A stretch of DNA of 64,000 nucleotides. It comes from BD2-11 clade cluster bacterium bin43. Lineage in GTDB: Bacteria > Gemmatimonadota > Gemmatimonadetes > Longimicrobiales > Gaopeijiaceae. This document shows, piece by piece, positions 26,682-36,364 of the stretch (position 1 is the first letter of the stretch; each line of letters opens with the position of its first letter). Below the pieces are notes generated by a model that made no database searches, had not been told where the DNA came from, and was given only the letters and a program-made list of their open reading frames with translations. The stretch lies in NCBI GenBank assembly GCA_002238605.1, contig MPMR01000005.1, forward strand, positions 179,554 to 243,553, in the 5' to 3' direction. The position numbers and the translations under genes are program-made.

Positions 26682-27986
26682 TCAGCTTCCGGTCCGGCCC
26701 TCCTCGGTACCCGGCTCCCGCCGCTCCCCGCCGCCGGCCCTCAGCGCCTCCGCGAAGTCCGACCCGCTGGGCTCCTGGAACGCCCTCAGCCCGAACTCCG
26801 GCAGAATCGCGATCAGATGATCGAAGAGGTCGGCCTGGAGCCCTTCGTAGTTCGCCCACGCCGTGTCGCTCGAGAAGCAGTAGACCTCGATGGGGACGCC
26901 CTGCGGTCCGGGCGCGAGCTGGCGTGCCAGCACCGTCATCTCCTGGCTGATGCGCGGATTGCCCTTCAGGTAATTGAACACGTACAGGCGGAACGTTCCC
27001 AGGTTGGTCAGGCGCCGGATCTCGGGGATGATGCCGGGGTCGCCCTCGGCCTTGGCCGCGTTGTAGCTCTCGATCTTGCGGCGCGCCTCGGTCATGTACT
27101 CGCGCAGCGTCTCGTAGCGCGACAGGCGGTCGACTTCCCCGTCGCTCAGGAAGCGCACCGAATTCATGTCGATGCGCAGCGACCGCTTGATGCGGCGCCC
27201 CCCGGATTCCGTCATCCCGCGCCAGTTCTTGAAGGACTCGCTGATGAACTTGTGCGTCGGGATGGTCGAAATGGTCTTGTCCCAGTTCTGGATCTTGACC
27301 GTGTGCAGCGCGATCTCGATGACGTCCCCGTCGGTGTTGGCCTGCGGCATCGAGACCCAGTCGCCGATGCGGATCATGTCGTTGGACATGATCTGGATGC
27401 TCGCCACCAGCGACAGGATGGTGTCGCGGAAGATGAGCATGAGAACGGCGGTGAGCGCGCCGATCCCGGAGAGGAAGACCAGGGGGCTCTGGTTCGCCAG
27501 GATCGCGATGGCGACGACGCCGGCCCCCAGGTAGGCCAGCAGGCTCGCCCCCTGGAGATAGCCCTTGATCGGCCGCGAGCGCGACTGCTCGAAGGCTTCG
27601 ACGTAGATGTCGTTGACGGCATCGAGGAAGGCGCTGAACGCCGCCGCCGTGGCCATCACGATGACGGCCGCCGAAAGCCGGCGCGCCAGCGTCCACGCCA
27701 GAATCAGCCCGGCGGGTTCAGTACCGGCGGCCGCCTCGGCGGGCGTCACGCCCAGCACCGGCCCGATGCCGTAGAAGACGATCGCGGCGGGGACGATGTG
27801 GGAGAGGCGGGCGAAGACCTTGCGCTCGATGACGCGGTCGTCCCACGAGGAACGCGTCCGGGCCGCGACCCGCCGGATCGCGCCGTGAACCACCCGGGTG
27901 GTCACCCAGTCGACGATCCACGCGCCGGCGACGAGGATCACGAGCCCGGCGACCAGGCTCAGCCAGTTGTCGGGTAGGAATGGCAT
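26682..27986 (-). CDS. YbdG-like mechanosensitive channel (MscS superfamily)
   Basis: The 434-residue protein has several N-terminal membrane helices and the pore-lining and beta region of MscS-type channels: LTAVLMLIFRDTILSLVASI, then DMIRIGDWVSMPQANTDGDV and IALHTVKIQNWDKTISTIPT. The beta-domain extension with GGRRIKRSLRIDMNSVRFL and the long cytoplasmic part match the larger YbdG/miniconductance branch. It should release solutes on hypo-osmotic shock. A 'YEGLQADLFDHLIAILPEFG' C-terminal segment is typical of this branch. Length is normal for the family. Confidence 0.9.
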   Translation of the reverse strand: MPFLPDNWLSLVAGLVILVAGAWIVDWVTTRVVHGAIRRVAARTRSSWDDRVIERKVFARLSHIVPAAIVFYGIGPVLGVTPAEAAAGTEPAGLILAWTLARRLSAAVIVMATAAAFSAFLDAVNDIYVEAFEQSRSRPIKGYLQGASLLAYLGAGVVAIAILANQSPLVFLSGIGALTAVLMLIFRDTILSLVASIQIMSNDMIRIGDWVSMPQANTDGDVIEIALHTVKIQNWDKTISTIPTHKFISESFKNWRGMTESGGRRIKRSLRIDMNSVRFLSDGEVDRLSRYETLREYMTEARRKIESYNAAKAEGDPGIIPEIRRLTNLGTFRLYVFNYLKGNPRISQEMTVLARQLAPGPQGVPIEVYCFSSDTAWANYEGLQADLFDHLIAILPEFGLRAFQEPSGSDFAEALRAGGGERREPGTEEGRTGS

Positions 27987-28013
27987 TGGTTCGGTTTTCG
28001 GCTCCCGCGCGTT

Positions 28014-28076
28014 CTAGACCTTCTTGCGCAGCCAGTCCAGGACGAGGCGCAGGGCGTACCTGAGAATCCGGATCAT
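28014..28076 (-). CDS. Possible 20-residue basic amphipathic peptide
   Basis: A very short open frame encodes MIRILRYALRLVLDWLRKKV, which would form a positively charged amphipathic helix. It lies 27 bp upstream of the YbdG-like channel gene on the same strand, with AAGGAC a few bases before the ATG. It could be a small membrane-associated protein or a leader of the channel transcript, or chance. Confidence 0.25.
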   Translation of the reverse strand: MIRILRYALRLVLDWLRKKV

Positions 28077-28173
28077 GGCGGGGCCGTCCTTGTTGGGTTG
28101 TCGGGCATCGGCTGGCGGATGCCGGCATCACGATAAGGACGTGTACGGGAAGAGGGGGGTCAAGGGTTTGGCG

Positions 28174-30642
28174 CTACCCGATCAACCGGCGCAGGGCGGC
28201 GATTTCGTCCTGGATCGAGCGCTCGATATCGTCGGCACGGCGGTCGGCGTCGAGTTCCTCGATCTGCGTCTCGATCTCGCGGATCTTGCCGTCCAGGTCG
28301 TATTCCTCGATCTGCGACTCGATCTCCGCGATCCTGCCATCGAGGTCGTATTCCTCGATCTGTGCTTCGATGGCGGCTACGCTCCCCGCGAGATCATACT
28401 CCTCGATCTGCCCTGCCAGTTCGGCCAGCCGCACTTCCAGGTCATCTTCCACGCGCTGCGTCGAATCCCGATACACCTCGTCGAGCGTCTCCAGACTCTC
28501 ACGCAGCCGTTGCACACTTTGCGACAGCCCGTTCAGAGCCTCGCGCACGGCCGTCGCTTCCGGAACCTGCCCCGCTCTCCCGAATGCCCGGGACCAATCG
28601 ACATCGTCCAAGGACCGCGTCGCACCCCGAACGTCGATTCGGTCGACGCGGTAGACTCGTTCGGCAGCTTGCCGGACCGCTGCAAGCGGTCCCTGCAGCC
28701 GGATGGCGCGAACCCTGGCGGAAGCCATCTGCGCGTGCAGTCCGGCAACATGCGCCCTGAGCGAAGCGATCTGACCGTCTAACGTCGCAACGTGCCAGCG
28801 GTGAGACGCGATCCGCCCCTGGAGCGTCGCGACCCAACCCCTGTGGGACGCGATCTCGCCGCGGAGGCTGGCTTCCCTGCCGCGAATCTGCTGCGCCTCG
28901 CCGGAGCGTGCCAACACGGTGAACATCAAGTCGCGCCAATCCCGGGCCTCGGCGTCCAACGGTTGGGGCCGCCCATCGATGCTCCAGTCGTACTCGAGGC
29001 CATCGGGACCCGATGTGATGACCATCCGATGCAACATCTCGGCCTTCGACTGCAGCACCACCCAGCTGGCGGCATCCATGCTCTCAAGGGTCGTGCCGCT
29101 TGCGGTCATGACGACGTCGCCACGGCTTCGCATGCAGAGCTGCATCCCGTCCACGGTCGTCTGGACGGTCGTTGATCCACCGTCCCGCATCGAGCGTACG
29201 CTCCAGAGATTGCAATCGAGCTCCTGCACGGAGATGGCTGCCGGCGGCGCGACCCGATCGGGTGCTGGTCCGACACTTCCGGGTCCGTCCGGCGGCGCCT
29301 CGGTGGTCGGAGACGCGGCCGGCTCCGGCTCCGACATCGCGGGCGCAGCGGCCGGGGGCTCCGGCACCGCGGTCTCCGGAGTGGTTGGCTCCGGCACCGC
29401 GTTCCCCGGGGACGCCGGCTCCGGCACCGGGTCCGCTCCCGCCATCGGCTCTGGTGAGGGAGCAGGAATCATGCGCTCCTGCGGTTGCGCCTCGCCCGAG
29501 GCTGTCTCCTCCATGTGGGGAGCGGGCTGCGCGGCCGAATCCCCAGGGACCGGATTGACGCAGGCGATGAGCGTCCCCGCCACGCCGATGCCCGCCAGCG
29601 CGGCGGTGGTGCGGGCGAGCGAATAGCGGGGGCGATCCTGCTTAAGGATGGACATGATCCGGTTCTCCAGTTGCGAGCGCTGCACCATGGGGAGGGCCAG
29701 CACGGCGGGACCGTCCTTCGTCTCTGACGCGAGCGAGAACAGGTGCCGGGCGTACGCCGAGGGGCGGGTGCCGAGCGCCAGCACCTCCTCGTCGCATGAT
29801 CGCTCGGCGGCGATGGTCGCAGCCCGCCACGCCAGCCAGCTGAGGGGGTGGAACCAGTAGAGCGCCACGGCGGCACGTCCAACCACCTGTCGGAGCGCGT
29901 CCCGGCGGCGGGCATGGACCAGTTCGTGGGCCAGTACTACCCCACGGCGCTCCGGCGACCAGCCTTCCGCCGCGGACGGCAGAAGGATCACCGGTCGCCA
30001 CGCGCCGCCCGCCATCGCCGTGGCCACACTCGAGCTCATCAGGACTCGGATTTCGTCCCGAACGCGCAGGCGCCTTCGGATGGTCCTGACCTGTTGCAGC
30101 CAGGCCGGATTTCGCACCGGCACCGCTGCGCGGACCAGCTTCCGGAAGCGGAGGCCTCCGACTCCCAGAGACGTAAGCGTGGCAACACAGCCCAGAGCCC
30201 AGATCAGGAACGCGATGCCGGCGGGGGTCACCGGGATGGGCTCGCCGCCTGTGCCGGGCCCGGCTGCGCGTGACGCCAGCGTGCCCGAACCGGATGAGGC
30301 CATCGAGCCTTCGATCCGGTGCGGGGACCCGAATGAGGTGGTTGAGCCGGGCATTCCGGGCGCACCTCCTGCAGCCGATGCCTCCTGGGCCGCCATCTCG
30401 AAGGACGGGCCCTCGGCCTCAACGCCCCCCTCCGGCAGGATGGGCACCGACCACGACGGGCCCAACAGGCGAACCACCGGCAGCGCCAGCAGCACGACGA
30501 ACGTCGTCGTCCATAGCAGGTGCAGGGTTCGGGCTGATCCCCGGCGCGCGAGCCAGGCCAGGGCCAATGCCAGGCAAAGGACCAGCGTTGCCCTCGCGGC
30601 AAGTCCAGCCACACCGGCTGCGGCAACGTCCAACCCGCTCAC
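28174..30642 (-). CDS. BlaR1-like M56 metallopeptidase with repeat-rich sensor region
   Basis: The 822-residue protein begins with membrane helices and an M56 zinc-protease domain, with the HExxH motif in VVLAHELVHARRRDAL and a downstream Glu in ATIAAERSCDEEVLAL. After a membrane segment (AGIGVAGTLIACVNP) comes a long Pro/Ala-rich linker (residues ~375-460), then an unrelated C-terminal region. That region has four 14-residue units (RIASHRWHVATLDG type, residues ~590-650) and four 16-residue units (QIEEYDLDGRIAEIES type, ~740-805), both predicted helical. There is no penicillin-binding sensor domain. It should sense an unknown extracytoplasmic signal and cleave the BlaI-like repressor. Its GTG start overlaps the blaI stop (GTGA). 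Confidence 0.9.
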   Translation of the reverse strand: MSGLDVAAAGVAGLAARATLVLCLALALAWLARRGSARTLHLLWTTTFVVLLALPVVRLLGPSWSVPILPEGGVEAEGPSFEMAAQEASAAGGAPGMPGSTTSFGSPHRIEGSMASSGSGTLASRAAGPGTGGEPIPVTPAGIAFLIWALGCVATLTSLGVGGLRFRKLVRAAVPVRNPAWLQQVRTIRRRLRVRDEIRVLMSSSVATAMAGGAWRPVILLPSAAEGWSPERRGVVLAHELVHARRRDALRQVVGRAAVALYWFHPLSWLAWRAATIAAERSCDEEVLALGTRPSAYARHLFSLASETKDGPAVLALPMVQRSQLENRIMSILKQDRPRYSLARTTAALAGIGVAGTLIACVNPVPGDSAAQPAPHMEETASGEAQPQERMIPAPSPEPMAGADPVPEPASPGNAVPEPTTPETAVPEPPAAAPAMSEPEPAASPTTEAPPDGPGSVGPAPDRVAPPAAISVQELDCNLWSVRSMRDGGSTTVQTTVDGMQLCMRSRGDVVMTASGTTLESMDAASWVVLQSKAEMLHRMVITSGPDGLEYDWSIDGRPQPLDAEARDWRDLMFTVLARSGEAQQIRGREASLRGEIASHRGWVATLQGRIASHRWHVATLDGQIASLRAHVAGLHAQMASARVRAIRLQGPLAAVRQAAERVYRVDRIDVRGATRSLDDVDWSRAFGRAGQVPEATAVREALNGLSQSVQRLRESLETLDEVYRDSTQRVEDDLEVRLAELAGQIEEYDLAGSVAAIEAQIEEYDLDGRIAEIESQIEEYDLDGKIREIETQIEELDADRRADDIERSIQDEIAALRRLIG

Positions 30643-31022
30643 CGTCCCTCCTCCGCCGCTTCATCGATCATTGCCTTGATGCGCTCGCGCTCGGCCGGGG
30701 TCAGATCGCTTTCCCGGAGCTTCAGGAGCGTGGCGACTGCGCCTTCGACGGAGCCGCCGAAGAACGTCGACAGGACGTGACGCATGGCGGAGCGGCTCGC
30801 CCGGGGCACCGGCGTCGTCGGAGCATAGACGTAGCGGGGTCCGTCCAGCTCCCGGGTCAGGTGTCCCTTGTTGATCAGGATGCGCAGGATCGAGCGCACG
30901 GCCGAGTCCGTCGGCGGGTCTGCCATGCGCTCCCGGATCTGGACGGCGGTCGCGCCGCCCGACTCGTAGAGGATGTCCATCACCTGGCGTTCACGCCTGC
31001 TCAGCGGGGGAAGTTCGCTCAT
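30639..31022 (-). CDS. BlaI/MecI-family transcriptional repressor
   Basis: The 127-residue protein has the BlaI winged-helix domain: LSRRERQVMDILYESG, then VRSILRILINKGHLTRELDG. The C-terminal helical dimerisation part follows (VLSTFFGGSVEGAVATLLKL). In the family the dimer binds dyad operators and is inactivated when the BlaR1 protease cleaves it. The ATG at 31022 was chosen because the domain begins directly there. It is the first gene of a two-gene operon with the BlaR1-like gene, and the 250 bp upstream, shared with the divergent SDR gene, contains a candidate operator. Confidence 0.92.
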   Translation of the reverse strand: MSELPPLSRRERQVMDILYESGGATAVQIRERMADPPTDSAVRSILRILINKGHLTRELDGPRYVYAPTTPVPRASRSAMRHVLSTFFGGSVEGAVATLLKLRESDLTPAERERIKAMIDEAAEEGR

Positions 31023-31079
31023 GTGTCTCGCGCTCCGGCCTGGGTTGTTCGCGGGCCACGGGGCGGCACCATAGGACAA

Positions 31080-31105
31080 GACTGCTGAAAACTCAACATT
31101 CAGTC
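31080..31105. promoter_or_regulatory. Candidate BlaI operator upstream of blaI
   Basis: An imperfect dyad has outer arms GACTG and CAGTC and inner TGAA/TTCA around AACTCAACA. It lies 58 bp upstream of the blaI start, a usual place for an autoregulated operator. It is only a sequence symmetry; no second copy was found in the window. Confidence 0.3.
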
Positions 31106-31272
31106 TCTGCTACCCACCTCGCTGACGATGGATCCGCACGCCGGTGTCACGTCGCGGTCGCCCGAATGCCATCTCTCGCCACAAGCCTTGAAAGATGTGA
31201 GCTTGGGGCGAGCCTCGGTGCGGGAAGACCGGTGGCGCGAATCAGACGTGCACCTTCAGCGGAGCCGGCGCA

Positions 31273-32061
31273 GTGATCTCACTCGAGGGCAGGAACGCGA
31301 TCGTCACGGGAGCGGCGAGAGGCATCGGGGCCGCGTGCGCGCTGGCGTTCGCGCGCCACGGAGCGAACGTGGTGCTCGGGGACGTCCTTGAGGAGGACTG
31401 CGCCGACACTGCGCGCCGCATTCGCGACGAGACGGGGGCGTCCGCCGTGTCGATTCGGGCGGACGTGGGCCTGGAGGAGGATTGCGCCGGGTTGCTCGAC
31501 GCCTGCACGGAGCATTTCGGAGCCTGCGACATCCTCCTGAACAACGCCGGCATCATCGTCCCGGGATCGATTCTGGACGGCGCCGTCGAGGACTTCGACC
31601 GGGTGCTGTCGGTGAACCTTCGGGGGACCTATCTGATGTCCCGGCTGGCGGCCCGCCACATGGTAGAGCGGGGTGTCGGGGGGGCCATCGTCAATATGTC
31701 GTCGACCAATGCCGTGGTGACCATCCCGAACCAGCTCGCCTACGCGGTCTCCAAGGGCGGGGTGGCGCAGCTCACCAAGGTGATGGCGATGGCGCTCGCG
31801 CCGCACGACATACGGGTCAACGCCATCGGGCCGGGCTCCATCGCCACGAACATGCTGGACGAGGTGATGGCCGACGAGGAGGCGCGGCAGACGATCCTGT
31901 CGCGGACGCCGATGGGGCGCGTTGGAGAGCCCGAGGAGGTGGCGAGCGTGGCGGTCTTCCTGGCCAGCGACTACGCGTCGTACCTCACCGGCGAGACCAT
32001 CTATCCGGACGGCGGGCGGCTGGCGCTGAACTACACGGTTCCGCTGCGCGACGATGGCTGA
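31273..32061 (+). CDS. Classical short-chain dehydrogenase/reductase
   Basis: The 262-residue product is a classical SDR: NAD(P) motif VTGAARGIGAACA, the NNAG motif in LLNNAGIIVPGS, the catalytic Ser in VNMSSTNAV, and YxxxK in YAVSKGG. DVLEED after the second strand suggests NAD preference. The start is a GTG at 31273. The stop overlaps the start of the hydantoinase-like fusion gene by 8 bases, so they are co-translated and probably act in the same pathway, perhaps oxidation of an alcohol linked to a cyclic amide. The exact substrate cannot be told. Confidence 0.92.
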   Translation: MISLEGRNAIVTGAARGIGAACALAFARHGANVVLGDVLEEDCADTARRIRDETGASAVSIRADVGLEEDCAGLLDACTEHFGACDILLNNAGIIVPGSILDGAVEDFDRVLSVNLRGTYLMSRLAARHMVERGVGGAIVNMSSTNAVVTIPNQLAYAVSKGGVAQLTKVMAMALAPHDIRVNAIGPGSIATNMLDEVMADEEARQTILSRTPMGRVGEPEEVASVAVFLASDYASYLTGETIYPDGGRLALNYTVPLRDDG

Positions 32062-35000
32062 AGGTTCCCGTAAGCGCATGGAGGCGCCCGGGGCGCGTCT
32101 CGCGATCGACATCGGAGGCACCTTTACCGACGTGGCGCTGGAGGCCGGCGGGCCGCCTGTCACGACCAAGGTGCTCACCACGCCCGCGGCCCCCGAACAG
32201 GGGGTCCTGTCCGGAGTTCACAAGGTGCTGGAGATCGCGGGCGTGGCGCCCTCGGCCGTGCGGCTGGTTATTCACGGGACCACTCTGGCGACGAACGCGA
32301 TCATCGAGCGCAGGGGCGCGCGCACGGCCCTGATCGTCACATCCGGACATCGCGACGCCCTCGAGATGGCGCGCGAGAACCGCTTCGAGCAGTACGACAT
32401 CAGCATCGACCGGCCCGAGCCCCTGGTGCCGCGCCGCCTGCGCCTGCCCGTGACCGAGCGCGTCGACCGGGACGGACGCGTGCTGGTGCCGCTGGACGAG
32501 GAGTCGGTGCGCGCGCTGCTACCTCTGCTGGACGTGCACGCGGTCGAATCCGTCGCCGTCGGGCTCATTCACGGCTATGCCAACCCGGAACACGAGCGGC
32601 GGATCGGCGCGATTCTCGCATCGGAGCGCCCGGCGCTTGCGGTGACGCTGGCCTCGGATGTGTGCCCGGAGGTGCGCGAGTACGAGCGGCTCTCGACCGC
32701 CTGCGCGAACGCCTATGTCCAGCCGCTCATGTCCCGCTACCTGGAGGGACTGGCAGAGTCGCTCGCGGCTTCGGGCCTCGACTGTCCCTTCCTGCTCATG
32801 ACCTCCGGGGGCGGCCTCACGACGCTCGAGACCGCCATGGCGGCGCCCGTGCGGCTGGTGGAATCCGGTCCAGCGGGAGGTGCGATTCTGGCGAGCCACC
32901 TGGCGCGGCGGCTGGAGCTGGGCGACGTGCTCTCGTTCGACATGGGGGGCACGACCGCGAAGCTGTGCGTGATCGACGGGGGCCGGCCCCTGCAGTCGCG
33001 CGCCTTCGAGGTGGCCCGCAGCTACCGCTTCAGAAGGGGAAGCGGCCTGCCGGTACGCATTCCGGTGATCGAGATGGTCGAGATCGGGGCGGGCGGCGGA
33101 TCCATTGCGGCGGTGGACGACCTCGACCGCATCCGGGTAGGCCCGGCGAGTGCCGGGTCGGAACCGGGGCCGGCGGCATACTCCCGGGGCGGGACCGACG
33201 CGACCGTCACCGACGCGGATGTGGTGCTGGGGCGCATCGATCCGGCCTTCTTCGCGGGGGGCGCGATCCCTCTGGACCGCGAGCGTGCGGCCGCGGCCAT
33301 TCGCAACGAGCCGGGGGCAAGACTTGGACTGGATGAGACGGATGCCGCCCTCGGGATCAGCGAGATGGTGGATGAGAACATGTCCAACGCCGCGCGAACG
33401 CACGCGATCGAGTGGGGGAAGGGATTGACCGGCCGGACGCTGGTGGCGTTCGGAGGTTCGGCGCCCATCCACGCGGCCCGCCTGGCGGACAAGCTCGAGC
33501 TCGACTGTTTTCTGGTCCCCGCCGACGCGGGGGTGGGCTCGGCGGTCGGGTTCCTGTTGGCGCCGATTTCATACGAGGTGGTGCGCAGCCGCTACATGCG
33601 CCTGTCAGCGTTCGACGCCAGGGTGGTCCGGGACGTCATGCAGGAGATGCGGGCGGAGGCGACCGTCGTGGTCGCGCGGGGCGCTCCCGGCGCCCGGACC
33701 ACCGAGAGCGTGCGCGCCTACATGCGCTACGTGGGGCAGGGCCACGAGATCGGGGTGGTGGTGCCGCCGGAGGTGGTGGCGGGCCCTGGTTCGCTGGATG
33801 GCGACGGCTCCGTGGACGCCCTGCGGCGGGCCTTCGACGACGCGTACCGGGCCGTGTACGACCGCGTCATTCCCGGGTTGGACGTGGAGGTGCTGAGCTG
33901 GACGCTGGTGGTGACGGCGGAGGGAGTGCGGGCAGGGGTGAGGTCGGTTTCGGACACAGCCTCCGCCGGGTCGGTCGCGGGCGGCGGGATGCGAATAGGG
34001 GAACCGGATTGCCCGCCTTCCCGGCCGCCTTCGCCAGCCGGTCGGGACCCGGCCGCCGTCGGTCGGATGCATGAAAGGGTATCGGCGGGAATCCCGTCCG
34101 GCTCGGCGTTGCCGGCTGGTCGGGATGCGTCTGCGGGAATCCCACACTCCGAGGCAGGCTCGACCGGTGGCCCGCCCACTACCGCCGCACCCGCACCCGC
34201 GCCGGTCCGCCGGGCCGAACTGGTCGACGGCACGGAAGACGGCCCGGTCGCGGCGGCCGTCCATCCCCGCAGCGGGCTGGGGGAGGGAGCGGGGGTCGAG
34301 GGACCGGCCCTGGTCGTGGAGACCCAGACCACCACGGTTGTCCCGGGGGGGTGGGGGGCGGTGGTGCTCCCCGGCGGCCACCTCCTGGTGCGCAGAAACG
34401 GGACACGGTCGCCCACCATTCCCGAACTCGAATCTGGTCGCCTCGAACTCGAATCCGGTCGCCCGGCACTCGAATCCGGCCGCCCCGCACTCGAATCCGG
34501 CCGCCCGACGTCCGCAACGGAGGATCCGGCGCCCCCATCGGTGAATCTGGAACCCGAATCCGCCGTTCCCAATCCCGCATCCGGCCGTCCCACGCCCGCA
34601 TCCACGGCGCCCGCGTCCGAATCCATCCCCCGCGCGTCCGAGTCCACCCCGCCCGCACGAGAACCTGACCGTCCCACACCCTCATCCAACCGCCCCGCCC
34701 TCTCCCTCCTCCAGGACCAGTTCATGTGGAGCCGCCTGCTCTCGGTTGTCGAGGAGCAGGCGCGTACGCTGGTGCGCACGGCTTTTTCCACACCGGTCCG
34801 GGAGGCCGGGGACCTCTCCGCAGGTGTCTTCGATCTGTCCGGGCGCATGCTTGCCCAGGCCGTCACCGGCACCCCCGGACACGTCAACGCGATGGCGGAA
34901 TCGGTGGGCTTCTTCCTGCGCGACCATCCCGTCCCCACCCTCGTCGACGGCGACGTACTCATCACCAACGACCCGTGGGAGGGCACGGGCCACCTGAACG

Positions 35001-36364
35001 ACTTCACGGTCGTCACCCCGGCCTTCGTCGCGGGTCGCCCGGTCGCCCTGTTCGCCGCCACCAGCCACATCGCCGACGTGGGCGGCCGCGGCTTCGGCGC
35101 CGACGCCAACCAGGTGTTCGAGGAGGGCGTGCGCATCCCCATCGGCTACCTGATGCGCGCCGGACGGGTTGACGAAACCCTGATTCGCCTCATCCGCGCC
35201 AACGTGCGCGATCCCGACGTGGCCCAGGGCGACCTCTACTCCCTCGCCGCCTGCAACCGCACCGGCTGCGAACGCCTCGCGGCGATGATGGCCGAGTTCG
35301 ACCTCGATTCCCTGGATCTGCTGGCGGAAATGATCGTGTCCGCGTCCCGTCGCGCCATGCTGGCGCGCATCCGCGCCCTGCGTCCGGGCACCTATCGCAG
35401 CCACATGCGCATCGACGGCTACGACCGCGATCTCGACCTCGCCTGCGCCCTCACCGCGGCCCCCGACGGCATCCGCATCGACTTCGACGGCACCTCGTCC
35501 ATGTCCCCTCGCGGCATCAACGTGCCCCTCACCTACACGCGAGCCTACGCCTCCTTCGGCGTTCGCTGCGTCGTCGGCTCCGAGGTTCCGAACAACGCGG
35601 GGTCGCTCAGCACCATCTCGGTCGGCGCCCCGCACGGCTCCATCCTCAACGCGCCCCGCCCCGCCGCCGTCGCCGCCCGCCACGCCATCGGCCAGATGCT
35701 CCCCGACGTGGTGCTGGGATGCCTCGAGCAGGCCATGGAGCCGGGTTCCGTCCCCGCGGAAGGCGCCTCCTGCCTGTGGAACCCGGTGCTGCTCGGAGGC
35801 CCGGGCCTGACCGGCAGCCATCCGTACAGCGGCTCCGAGCCCTTCGTGGTCAATCCCTTCCACACCGGGGGTACGGGCGCCCGCCCGGGCAAGGACGGGC
35901 TTTCGGCCACCGCCTTTCCCTCCGGCGTCCGCAGCACGCCCATCGAAATCACCGAAACCGTGGCCCCGCTCATCTTCTGGAGGAAGGAATACATCCCCGA
36001 TTCCGGCGGTCCCGGCGAGTTCCGTGGCGGCCTGGGCCAGGTCATGGAGATCTCCCACGCCTCCGGCGAACCCTTTGCCATCTCCAAGATGTTCGAGCGG
36101 GTCCGCAACCCCGCCAGGGGCCGCGCGGACGGCCACCGCGGCGCGCTGGGACGGGTCTACGTGCCCGGAGTTGGGAATCTCCGTGCCAAGGGTCGCGAAG
36201 TCGTGCCGCCCGGACACCGAATCATGCTGGAGACCCCCGGGGGCGGCGGCCTCGGCGACCCGCTGCGCCGCTCCCGCAAACGCATCCGCGAAGACGTGCT
36301 CGACGGCTACGTAACCGAGGCCGCGGCGGCGAGGGACTACGGACTACGCCCTACCTCGGCGTGA
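32054..36364 (+). CDS. Fused hydantoinase/oxoprolinase A and B protein
   Basis: The 1436-residue protein joins a HyuA-like ATP-binding half (IDIGGTFTDVALEAGG near residue 20, LSFDMGGTTAKLCVIDGG near 300) to a HyuB-like half starting near residue 895 (LLQDQFMWSRLLSVVEEQ; ITNDPWEGTGHLNDFTVV). Separate A and B subunits are usual in bacteria, and fusions occur in eukaryotic 5-oxoprolinase. Between the halves lie ~250 residues of low-complexity Pro/Ser/Glu sequence, including four tandem 21-base repeats (34424-34507). The family cleaves 5-oxoproline or hydantoins using ATP, and HyuA-HyuB is also the acetophenone/acetone carboxylase fold. It is translationally coupled to the SDR gene and overlaps the convergent M42 gene by 14 bases. 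Confidence 0.9.
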   Translation: MAEGSRKRMEAPGARLAIDIGGTFTDVALEAGGPPVTTKVLTTPAAPEQGVLSGVHKVLEIAGVAPSAVRLVIHGTTLATNAIIERRGARTALIVTSGHRDALEMARENRFEQYDISIDRPEPLVPRRLRLPVTERVDRDGRVLVPLDEESVRALLPLLDVHAVESVAVGLIHGYANPEHERRIGAILASERPALAVTLASDVCPEVREYERLSTACANAYVQPLMSRYLEGLAESLAASGLDCPFLLMTSGGGLTTLETAMAAPVRLVESGPAGGAILASHLARRLELGDVLSFDMGGTTAKLCVIDGGRPLQSRAFEVARSYRFRRGSGLPVRIPVIEMVEIGAGGGSIAAVDDLDRIRVGPASAGSEPGPAAYSRGGTDATVTDADVVLGRIDPAFFAGGAIPLDRERAAAAIRNEPGARLGLDETDAALGISEMVDENMSNAARTHAIEWGKGLTGRTLVAFGGSAPIHAARLADKLELDCFLVPADAGVGSAVGFLLAPISYEVVRSRYMRLSAFDARVVRDVMQEMRAEATVVVARGAPGARTTESVRAYMRYVGQGHEIGVVVPPEVVAGPGSLDGDGSVDALRRAFDDAYRAVYDRVIPGLDVEVLSWTLVVTAEGVRAGVRSVSDTASAGSVAGGGMRIGEPDCPPSRPPSPAGRDPAAVGRMHERVSAGIPSGSALPAGRDASAGIPHSEAGSTGGPPTTAAPAPAPVRRAELVDGTEDGPVAAAVHPRSGLGEGAGVEGPALVVETQTTTVVPGGWGAVVLPGGHLLVRRNGTRSPTIPELESGRLELESGRPALESGRPALESGRPTSATEDPAPPSVNLEPESAVPNPASGRPTPASTAPASESIPRASESTPPAREPDRPTPSSNRPALSLLQDQFMWSRLLSVVEEQARTLVRTAFSTPVREAGDLSAGVFDLSGRMLAQAVTGTPGHVNAMAESVGFFLRDHPVPTLVDGDVLITNDPWEGTGHLNDFTVVTPAFVAGRPVALFAATSHIADVGGRGFGADANQVFEEGVRIPIGYLMRAGRVDETLIRLIRANVRDPDVAQGDLYSLAACNRTGCERLAAMMAEFDLDSLDLLAEMIVSASRRAMLARIRALRPGTYRSHMRIDGYDRDLDLACALTAAPDGIRIDFDGTSSMSPRGINVPLTYTRAYASFGVRCVVGSEVPNNAGSLSTISVGAPHGSILNAPRPAAVAARHAIGQMLPDVVLGCLEQAMEPGSVPAEGASCLWNPVLLGGPGLTGSHPYSGSEPFVVNPFHTGGTGARPGKDGLSATAFPSGVRSTPIEITETVAPLIFWRKEYIPDSGGPGEFRGGLGQVMEISHASGEPFAISKMFERVRNPARGRADGHRGALGRVYVPGVGNLRAKGREVVPPGHRIMLETPGGGGLGDPLRRSRKRIREDVLDGYVTEAAAARDYGLRPTSA
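34424..34507. repeat. Four tandem 21-bp repeats in the hydantoinase fusion linker
   Basis: Four consecutive 21-base units of the type gaactcgaatccggtcgccc encode ELESGR(L/P)-like heptapeptides. The unit is a multiple of three, so copy-number change keeps the frame. It sits inside the disordered linker and is likely to vary between strains. Confidence 0.85.

Noticed and set aside
34682..36217. Minus-strand open frame of 511 codons
   Set aside because: Antisense to the HyuB half of the fusion; Gly/Ala/Val-rich shadow.
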